A DNA stretch of 64,000 nucleotides from assembly GCF_018599195.1 (NCBI RefSeq), contig NZ_JAHFVK010000001.1, forward strand, positions 1,550,001 to 1,614,000, in the 5' to 3' direction. Positions 57,855-64,000 of the stretch are shown piece by piece. A program made the translations under genes and the position numbers. The stretch comes from Croceibacterium selenioxidans (GTDB lineage: Bacteria > Pseudomonadota > Alphaproteobacteria > Sphingomonadales > Sphingomonadaceae). Positions within the stretch are counted from its first letter, which is position 1. The number at the start of each line of letters is the position of its first letter. Below the pieces are notes generated by a model, which saw only the letters and a list, made by a program, of their open reading frames with translations, searched no databases and was not told where the DNA came from.

Positions 57855-60020
57855 ATGAACCGCGCTCGACTGCTTATCTTCAACGCTGCACTGGGTCCGC
57901 TCGACTACCGTGTCCCCGATGGGATGCAGGTCGAACCGGGCTCGGTCGTCGTCGCGCCGCTCGGACCACGGCAGATCGTGGGCATCGTGTGGGAGGAAGA
58001 TCGCCTGCCCACTCAGTCGGTTCCCGATGCAAAGCTTCGGCCGCTGCTTGCGGTTTTGCCGGTTCCGCCGCTCAAGGCCGAGCTTCGCCGGCTGCTCGAA
58101 TGGACGGCGGACTACTATTGCGCCTCGCTGGCCTCGGTGGCGCGCATGGTGCTTTCCAGCGGCGGTGCCCTGCGCGGTCCGGCAACGACAATCGAGTACC
58201 GCCTGAGCGGAGGCATGCCGGAACGGCTGACCCCACAGCGCCTGGCGGCGATCGACGCGCTCGATGGCGAACAGGCGACTATCCGTGAACTCTCAGGCAT
58301 GGCGGGTGTCAGCGAAGGGGTGTTGCGCGGCCTCGTAAACCAGGGCGTGCTGGAACCTGTCGAGGTCGATTGTGACCGTCCCTATCCGCCGGTCGATCCC
58401 GCCTTTGCAGAACCCGAATTGTCCCCGGACCAACGGGACGTCGCCGATCGTTTCGTAGGTGCCGTGAAGCAGTGCCAGTTCGCGCCCTTCCTGCTCGATG
58501 GCGTGACCGGATCGGGCAAGACCGAGACCTATTTCGAAGCCATCGCGCAAAACCTCAGGCATGGGCACCAAACCCTTGTTCTGCTTCCTGAAATTGCACT
58601 GACAGAAGCCTTCCTGCGGCGCTTCGAAGATCGCTTCGGTGCACCGCCGATCGTATGGCACTCATCGCTCAAGTCGACGGAGCGGCGCAGGGCCTGGCGG
58701 GCCATCGCGGCCGGAACGGCCCAAGTCGTGGTCGGCGCGCGGTCGGCGCTGTTCCTGCCCTATGCCAAGCTCGGCCTGGTCGTCGTCGATGAAGCACACG
58801 AGGTGAGCTTCAAACAAGATGACGGCGTTCGCTACAACGCAAGAGACGTGGCGGTCATGCGCGCCCGGTTCGAAAACATTCCGGTGATTCTCGCCAGCGC
58901 CACGCCCGCCCTGGAAAGCCTGCAGATGGCTCAGACCGGGATTTACGAGAAGCTGGTCCTCCCTGCCCGCTTCGGCGGCGCCGAATTGCCGTCCATCGAC
59001 ACCATCAACCTCATCGAAGAAAAGCCCGACCGCGGACGGTGGCTATCGCCCCGGCTCGTCGAGGCGCTCAAGGATCGGCTCGAGAAGGGCGAGCAGTCGC
59101 TGCTGTTCCTCAATCGTCGGGGCTACGCGCCTTTGACGCTATGCCGGCATTGCGGATTCCGTTTCCAGTGCCCCAACTGCAGCGCCTGGCTGGTCGAACA
59201 CCGGCTGAGCCGCCGCCTCGCTTGCCATCACTGCGGCCACGAGACAGTTCCGCCCGATGCCTGTCCCGAATGCGGCGAGCCCGACTGCCTGGTCGCCTGC
59301 GGTCCCGGCGTCGAGCGGATCGCGCACGAGGTTGAGGAGATTCTGCCCGAAGCCCGGCTGGCAATTGTCACTTCCGACACCCTGAACTCGCCCGAAAAGG
59401 CCGCGCAGTTCATTGCCCAGGCGGAGGCGGGTGAGATCGACGTGATCGTGGGCACCCAGCTGGTCACCAAGGGCTTCCATTTCCCGGAGCTGACACTGGT
59501 CGGGGTCGTCGATGCGGATCTTGGCCTCGAGGGCGGAGATTTGCGCGCGGCCGAACGCACCTACCAGCAAGTCGCGCAGGTGGCCGGCCGGGCCGGACGC
59601 GGCGCCAAGCCGGGAGAGGTTTTCATCCAGACCCGTCATCCTGAAGCCTCGGTCATCGCGGCGCTAGCCGCGGGCGATCGCGACGCATTTTATGAGGCCG
59701 AGACCGAGGCCCGGCGCCATGCTGGTGCGCCGCCGTTCGGCCGTTGGGCCGCGATCATCGTGTCTTCAGAGGATGAAGCCGAAGCTCGCGAGGCGGCGAA
59801 CCGCATCGGAGCGACCCGCCCGAACTTCGATGACGTCATGATTCTCGGACCCGCGCCGGCCCCCCTTTCGATGCTCCGCGGGCGCTATCGTTATCGTCTG
59901 CTGCTCAACGCACGTCGCAGTGCCGAGGTGCAGCAGGTCATCCGTGACTGGCTGGGGGCGCTGTCGTTTCCACAAGGCGTCCGCGTCGCAGTCGACATCG
60001 ACCCCTACAGCTTCGTGTAG
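57855..60020 (+). CDS. priA: Primosomal protein N' (replication restart helicase PriA)
   Basis: From the ATG at 57855 the enzyme has 721 residues. Walker A GVTGSGKTETYF lies near 216-227, and the DEAH-type box VVVDEAHE near 311-318. A zinc-binding insert with eight cysteines is clear (CRHCGFRFQCPNC, then CHHCGHETVPPDACPEC). PriA reloads the replication fork at stalled sites. The C-terminal GRYRYRLLLNARR is conserved. Its end overlaps the convergent PEP mutase-family gene by 16 bases. Confidence 0.97.
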   Translation: MNRARLLIFNAALGPLDYRVPDGMQVEPGSVVVAPLGPRQIVGIVWEEDRLPTQSVPDAKLRPLLAVLPVPPLKAELRRLLEWTADYYCASLASVARMVLSSGGALRGPATTIEYRLSGGMPERLTPQRLAAIDALDGEQATIRELSGMAGVSEGVLRGLVNQGVLEPVEVDCDRPYPPVDPAFAEPELSPDQRDVADRFVGAVKQCQFAPFLLDGVTGSGKTETYFEAIAQNLRHGHQTLVLLPEIALTEAFLRRFEDRFGAPPIVWHSSLKSTERRRAWRAIAAGTAQVVVGARSALFLPYAKLGLVVVDEAHEVSFKQDDGVRYNARDVAVMRARFENIPVILASATPALESLQMAQTGIYEKLVLPARFGGAELPSIDTINLIEEKPDRGRWLSPRLVEALKDRLEKGEQSLLFLNRRGYAPLTLCRHCGFRFQCPNCSAWLVEHRLSRRLACHHCGHETVPPDACPECGEPDCLVACGPGVERIAHEVEEILPEARLAIVTSDTLNSPEKAAQFIAQAEAGEIDVIVGTQLVTKGFHFPELTLVGVVDADLGLEGGDLRAAERTYQQVAQVAGRAGRGAKPGEVFIQTRHPEASVIAALAAGDRDAFYEAETEARRHAGAPPFGRWAAIIVSSEDEAEAREAANRIGATRPNFDDVMILGPAPAPLSMLRGRYRYRLLLNARRSAEVQQVIRDWLGALSFPQGVRVAVDIDPYSFV

Positions 60021-60757
60021 AGCGCCTTTGCTTCCTCGGTCAGGCGCGCCATCGCCCAATACCAGGGATAGGGCCCCCAACTGATACGGGCCACGCCCGC
60101 CGCGGCAGTCGCTGCAATGTCCGTCATGTCCCGCTTGATCACATTCACTGGCAGGGGCGAGGCCGCGCAAATTTCCGCAATGAGATCGAGGTCGCTGACA
60201 CCCGGCACGAAGAAGCTGTGCGCGCCGGCTCCGGCGAAAGCATGAGCTCGCTCGAGCGCTTCGCCCAGCAAGGAGCGATCGTTCGCATTTTCGCCGGCAA
60301 TCAGCCGCTTAAGAAACAGGTCCGTACGCGCGTTGACCCAAAGCCCGCTTTCCACGACCGCGGCCACACGGCGAGCCTGCTCCTCGATCGGATGAAGACC
60401 CTCGCCGCCAATGACCTGATCCTCGAAATTACACCCGACCGCGCCCGCATCGACCAGGAGGCGCGCGTGTTCGGCCAAGTGAGCCGGATCCGCCGCAAAG
60501 CCGCCCTCGAAGTCCACCGATACCGGAATGTCGACTGCCGAGCTGATCCGGCGAACACTGTCGAGCAGGAGGTTGAGCGGAATGCCTTCCCCGTCAGGGA
60601 AGCCCTGAGCCTCTGCCAGCGAATGGCTGCCGGTCGCAAGCGCCGGCGCGCCCGCGGAAGCCACCGCCTTCGCGCTGCCGACGTCCCAGATATTGTAGAG
60701 CAGGACCGGATCGCCAGGCCGGTGCAGGGCCGCAAAAGCATCGCGCAACGCATTCAT
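60005..60757 (-). CDS. Isocitrate lyase/PEP mutase family protein
   Basis: A 250-residue alpha/beta barrel enzyme of the PEP mutase/isocitrate lyase superfamily: NIWDVGSAKAV (22-32), SVDFEGGF (metal-binding Asp-Glu region, about 79-86), a CNFEDQV segment near 108-115 and VNARTDLFL near 141-149. Family members break or form C-C or C-P bonds in oxaloacetate-like compounds. This short form is widely annotated as isocitrate lyase/phosphoenolpyruvate mutase, without a proven reaction. It starts inside the stop codon of ada, so the two are co-translated. Confidence 0.88.
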   Translation of the reverse strand: MNALRDAFAALHRPGDPVLLYNIWDVGSAKAVASAGAPALATGSHSLAEAQGFPDGEGIPLNLLLDSVRRISSAVDIPVSVDFEGGFAADPAHLAEHARLLVDAGAVGCNFEDQVIGGEGLHPIEEQARRVAAVVESGLWVNARTDLFLKRLIAGENANDRSLLGEALERAHAFAGAGAHSFFVPGVSDLDLIAEICAASPLPVNVIKRDMTDIAATAAAGVARISWGPYPWYWAMARLTEEAKALYTKL

Positions 60758-61791
60758 GCCTGTTTCTCCCGCTCCAGCAGGGCCCGCTTGATGTCGAGCC
60801 CATAAGCGTAACCGCCCAATGACCCGTCAGAGCGCACCACGCAATGGCAAGGAATGAGAACCGGCACATGGTTTGCACCGTTGGCCGAACCGGCTGCTCG
60901 CACGGCCTTGGGATTGCCGGCGGCCGCGGCAATCTCGGTATAGGAACGAGTCTCGCCCGGAGGGATCTTGCGCAGTTCCTGCCACACCCGTTCCTGGAAC
61001 GCGGTTCCCGAAACGTCGACGGGGATGTCGCGCCCGGTGGCGGGATCATCCACCGCCTTGAGGACGCGTTCAACCAAGGTGCGAAAGTCTGCCCCGCCCT
61101 CGACGAGTTGCGCGTTGGGGAACAGCTGCTCCAGTTCGTCGCGCCCGCGTCCGAAGGACAGGCGGCACACGCCCTTGTCGGTCGCCGCCACCAGCAACGG
61201 TCCGAGGCTGGTTTCGGTCACGGTCCAATTGATCGTCACTCCCGCACCTCCGCGGGCCCAGGCCGAAGGCTTCATGCCCAACTTTCCTTCCATCGAATCA
61301 TAGAACCGGCTCGGACTCTCGAACCCGGCCTCGTAAATCGCCTCGGTCACCGAGCCCGAGGCGCTCAAGGCGCTCCTGGCCCGCTCCTCCCGCAAAGCGC
61401 GGGCATAGGAGGCGGGGGAAAGGCCGGTGTCACGCGTGAAGATACGTTGGAGGTGGCTCGGCGAGTAACCGACTGCCTCCGCCAGGTCGCTCAGCGACAG
61501 CGCCTCGTCTGTCGTCCGTAACAGTGCGATGGCTCGTTCGATCGCAGCGCGATCCCGCGTTACCGCATCAGGCTCGCACCGCTTGCAGGCGCGGAAGCCG
61601 GCGGACTCGGCCCGCTGGTTGCTTTCGTAGAACTGCGTGTTCTCCGGCCGAGGGCGGCGGGCGGGACAACTGGGACGGCAATAGATCCCGGTACTCGTCA
61701 CCGCGACCACGAAGCGCCCGTCCCACGCACGATCGCGCGCAGCGAAGGCCGCTTTCATCTGTTCGAGGGTGGGTGGCTGATTGGTCATCAT
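60754..61791 (-). CDS. ada: Ada: DNA repair methyltransferase and transcriptional regulator
   Basis: The start is the first of two ATG codons at 61791; the frame is open far upstream over the divergent protease but without family sequence. The 345-residue protein has the Ada N-terminal zinc domain (GIYCRPSCPAR, then ACKRCEPD), an AraC helix-turn-helix (about 90-175) and the methyltransferase domain. The acceptor Cys lies in PCHCVV; most members have PCHRVV, so an Arg next to the active site is replaced by Cys. Ada repairs O6-methylguanine and methylphosphotriesters and switches on its regulon. It is coupled to the PEP mutase-family gene. Confidence 0.93.
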   Translation of the reverse strand: MMTNQPPTLEQMKAAFAARDRAWDGRFVVAVTSTGIYCRPSCPARRPRPENTQFYESNQRAESAGFRACKRCEPDAVTRDRAAIERAIALLRTTDEALSLSDLAEAVGYSPSHLQRIFTRDTGLSPASYARALREERARSALSASGSVTEAIYEAGFESPSRFYDSMEGKLGMKPSAWARGGAGVTINWTVTETSLGPLLVAATDKGVCRLSFGRGRDELEQLFPNAQLVEGGADFRTLVERVLKAVDDPATGRDIPVDVSGTAFQERVWQELRKIPPGETRSYTEIAAAAGNPKAVRAAGSANGANHVPVLIPCHCVVRSDGSLGGYAYGLDIKRALLEREKQA

Positions 61792-61869
61792 GCCTGGCAA
61801 AATAGGACTTTGGCCGCTGATTGCTTCCCGAATCTTGCGCTCAAAGCAGATGACGGCAAGAAGGCGCGC

Positions 61870-63447
61870 ATGGCGGAGGGCAAAGTGCGATTTCCCGGTT
61901 TCCTGAGATGGCTCGCGCGGCTGCTGCCGGTCCTGGGCCTGATCCTGCTCGTTCCCTCGGCCGCCCAGGCCGATCCGGAAGACATCCGCGCCGCGGCGCG
62001 CGGCGTCGTGCGAATCGTCATCGTCGAACAGGACGGGGAGCAGATCGTCCCGGTTTCCCATGGCACTGGCTTTGCCGTCGGTCCCGAGATGATCGTCACC
62101 AACGCCCACGTCGTTGCCGAAGCGCGTGCGGACGACAACCTCTCGATCGGCATCGTTCCGTCTGACGGCACCACTGCAGTCTATGCGCGGATGGTAGCAG
62201 TAAGTCCGCGTAACGACCTCGCCTTGCTCGCCACAACCCAGCCGATGCGGCTTCCCCCGCTGACGATATCGGGCAATCCCGCGACCGAGAGCGGAAACGT
62301 CACCGCGGTCGGCTATCCCATGAACGTGGACCGGGCGCAGGGCTTGTCCTCCGCGGACATCTTCCGCGCCCAGCCTCCCGTAAAGAGCACCGGCACCCTG
62401 GCCGGACGGCGGCCGACCCGCGAATTTGATTCGCTTCTCCACACCGCCCCGATCGCGCGCGGCTCCAGCGGTGGGCCTCTGCTCGACGACTGCGGCCGCG
62501 TGATCGGCGTCAACAGTTTCGGGGCGGAAAGCGGCGGCGCGGACGCGGAGTTCTTTTTCGCCGTCTCGACGCGCGAGCTGCTGCCCTTTCTCCGCGCGAA
62601 CAACGTCACCCCGCAGGTCAACGGCATGCCCTGCCGCTCCATCGCCGACCTCGAGCTGGCGGAGCGGGAGCGCGCCGAGCAACAGCGGCAAGTCGCCCAG
62701 GCAGAGGCCGCCACCAAGGAGCAGGCGCTCGCCCGCCGACAGGCCGAATTGCGCCGCGAGATCGAGTTCGCCCTGTTTGACGAACGCGACAACGGACTCG
62801 CTCTTGCCATGACACTGTTGATTTGCGCGCTCGGCGCCGCGGGTCTCGCGATTCATGCCCACCATGTCGGACTGAAGCACAACGCCGAGATCGGCTTCGG
62901 CCTGGCTGCCGTGGCGGTCGTCGGCGCAGCTTTGGCATGGATCGGCCGGCCGGGCTTCGACGAGATAAAGGGCCGGCTCGAAGAGCGGCTGCGAACCGAG
63001 ATGGCAGCGGAGGAGAAGCGCGGACCGATGGTCGCCCCGACCGCCGGCAACATGATCTGTTCCCTCGTTCCCGAGCGCAGTCGCGTGACGGGGGCGGCAG
63101 AAGCCAACGTTCCCTTCAACTGGTCAGCCGATGGTTGCGTCAACGGTCGCACCCAATACGGGTTCTCGAACGGAACCTGGTCCCGGGTGCTGGTGCCGCA
63201 AGACGAGGAATCGGTTTCGGTAAACACCTTCGACCCCACTTCGAAGGAATACCGGATGGAAAGGTACCTGCTCGATCGCGAGACCATGGAACGCATTCGC
63301 GCGGCGCGGGCCGAATTCCAGGCGCCCGCTTGCGGTGCCGGCCAGGACGCATCGAGCGACTACGGCGCGATGCAGGCCGGGATTCTCGCATTGCTGCCGG
63401 AGAGGCCGAACGAGCGGCTGGTTTACAGCTGCGCTAAGGCAGGCTGA
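61870..63447 (+). CDS. Membrane-tethered trypsin-like serine protease
   Basis: From the ATG at 61870 (AAGG upstream) the protein has 525 residues. A signal or first anchor lies at 10-34. The protease domain (about 37-250) has His80 in TNAHVV, Asp116 in NDLALL and Ser200 in RGSSGGP, all three in order. No PDZ domain follows. Instead there is a charged coiled coil (about 262-295), two membrane segments (about 300-322 and 330-350) and a C-terminal domain of about 170 residues with several Cys and no known family. This layout is unlike DegP. It is divergent from ada. Confidence 0.85.
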   Translation: MAEGKVRFPGFLRWLARLLPVLGLILLVPSAAQADPEDIRAAARGVVRIVIVEQDGEQIVPVSHGTGFAVGPEMIVTNAHVVAEARADDNLSIGIVPSDGTTAVYARMVAVSPRNDLALLATTQPMRLPPLTISGNPATESGNVTAVGYPMNVDRAQGLSSADIFRAQPPVKSTGTLAGRRPTREFDSLLHTAPIARGSSGGPLLDDCGRVIGVNSFGAESGGADAEFFFAVSTRELLPFLRANNVTPQVNGMPCRSIADLELAERERAEQQRQVAQAEAATKEQALARRQAELRREIEFALFDERDNGLALAMTLLICALGAAGLAIHAHHVGLKHNAEIGFGLAAVAVVGAALAWIGRPGFDEIKGRLEERLRTEMAAEEKRGPMVAPTAGNMICSLVPERSRVTGAAEANVPFNWSADGCVNGRTQYGFSNGTWSRVLVPQDEESVSVNTFDPTSKEYRMERYLLDRETMERIRAARAEFQAPACGAGQDASSDYGAMQAGILALLPERPNERLVYSCAKAG

Positions 63448-63634
63448 CAAAGCGCAGAAATCGGGCAGATACGCCAGACTCGACGGACTCGGAGCACGGA
63501 CTCGCGCTCACCGAGTTGCATCCCCGCCCCCCCTTTGCTACGGGCGCGCCAGCTTTGCCGGGGTGCCTCGTTCGCGCCCGCTTTCGGCAAACTGACATTT
63601 TCCGTTTCACCGGACCTAAGAGGACCTTTCGCGC

Positions 63635-64000
63635 GTGGATGTTTCCGCCGGTATTCAGGCAAGCCTAGCGGGGCGTTACGCCTCGGCACTGTTCGATCTC
63701 GCCAGCGAGGCGGGCACAGTCACCGCGGTCGAACGCGACCTCGAGACGTTTGCCGACGCACTCAGCGAATCGGCTGAGCTGCGCGCCCTCATCCGCAACC
63801 CCGAAGTGAGCCGCGAAGCCCTGGGCCGCGTTCTTTCGGGCCTTGGCGAAAAGCTCGGCCTCTCCGAGCTGACCCGCAACTTCCTCGGCGTCCTTGCGCA
63901 GAACCGCCGCGCTGGCGAACTGCCGGCGACGATTCGCGCGTTCCAGTCGATTGCCGCCGCGCAGCGCGGTGAGGTGACTGCCGAAGTCGCCAGCGCGCAC
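63635..64000 (+). CDS. atpH: ATP synthase F1 delta subunit, 5' part
   Basis: The start is GTG at 63635, with AGAGGA upstream. The 122 codons present read VDVSAGIQASLAGRYASALFDLA and continue with the helical N-terminal OSCP/delta domain (LETFADALSESAELRALIRNPEVS, then LGLSELTRNFLGVLAQNRR). The gene continues beyond the window and should be followed by atpA. The delta subunit joins F1 to the stator stalk of ATP synthase. The gap before it (63448-63634) should contain the atp operon promoter; no clear boxes were identified. Confidence 0.93.
   Translation, partial: MDVSAGIQASLAGRYASALFDLASEAGTVTAVERDLETFADALSESAELRALIRNPEVSREALGRVLSGLGEKLGLSELTRNFLGVLAQNRRAGELPATIRAFQSIAAAQRGEVTAEVASAH

Noticed and set aside
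61792-62880. A long upstream extension of the Ada frame
   Set aside because: It runs antisense through the protease gene and has no Ada sequence; the tandem ATG at 61791 is the natural start.
1-64000. tRNA, rRNA and CRISPR arrays
   Set aside because: No T-arm-like motif in a cloverleaf context, no rRNA-like sequence and no regularly spaced repeats were seen by eye; a tRNAscan/Infernal run would settle it.

Overview
The window is high-GC DNA from an alphaproteobacterium, most likely a sphingomonad (Sphingomonadales). The evidence is a class I lysyl-tRNA synthetase, the gene order rpmF-plsX-fabH-ihfA-merR, a CobT-type cobaltochelatase subunit, a large TonB-dependent receptor, a tannase-family lipoprotein, and priA lying close to the start of the ATP synthase genes. 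No tRNA, rRNA or CRISPR array was recognised.

Region 1 (1-24.9 kb) is accessory DNA with visible joints. It opens with the end of a type I restriction specificity-like protein. Next comes a reading frame in which the front half of a Tat-exported superoxide dismutase runs into the tail of a HEPN-family protein, and then a rhodanese-ChrB chromate-resistance gene. After a zinc alcohol dehydrogenase come a DUF6152 protein, two paralogous exported proteins and a TonB receptor that starts at TTG (4.3-9.3 kb). A signalling block follows (9.9-15.1 kb): an exported alpha/beta hydrolase, a lone receiver, a FixJ-type regulator, a double-PAS histidine kinase and an AraC regulator. Four copies of a motif of the form ATAC-N4-G[T/G]AT lie in the gaps of this block. 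From 15.1 to 18.9 kb are small redox genes: an SDR, a flavin reductase-like protein, a GlcG/HbpS protein, an MDR oxidoreductase and OsmC. They are bracketed by two inverted copies of a 155-bp segment. One copy lies beside an IS5-type transposase remnant. A soluble histidine kinase, a TetR/SDR divergent pair around a 16-bp perfect palindrome, a small membrane protein, a decapitated esterase and small hypothetical genes complete the region.

Region 2 (25-49 kb) is mostly housekeeping: a GreA/GreB-family factor, ettA, an RcnB-like protein, a prolyl 4-hydroxylase, lysK, a DinG-type helicase, a SixA-type phosphatase, an ECF sigma factor with a membrane partner, and merR-ihfA-fabH-plsX-rpmF on the minus strand. 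Within it sits a same-strand catabolic or export set (31.2-37.9 kb): an MFS pump, an HlyD adaptor, a double-length MoaF-like protein, a Tat-exported small protein and a tannase/feruloyl esterase lipoprotein.

Region 3 (49-64 kb) holds an S24/LexA-like repressor with operator-like palindromes facing two small genes, an aldehyde dehydrogenase, a 2-hydroxyacid dehydrogenase, cysS, cobT, a DUF2490 protein, a DUF4197 lipoprotein, priA, a PEP mutase-family protein, ada, a membrane-tethered trypsin-like protease and the start of atpH, which runs off the window.

The signals most worth following are the shared motif in the two-component block, the SOD/HEPN joint, the inverted 155-bp duplication, the tandem MoaF architecture in its export/esterase cluster, and the operator region of the S24 repressor. 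None is proven to be a new system from sequence alone.
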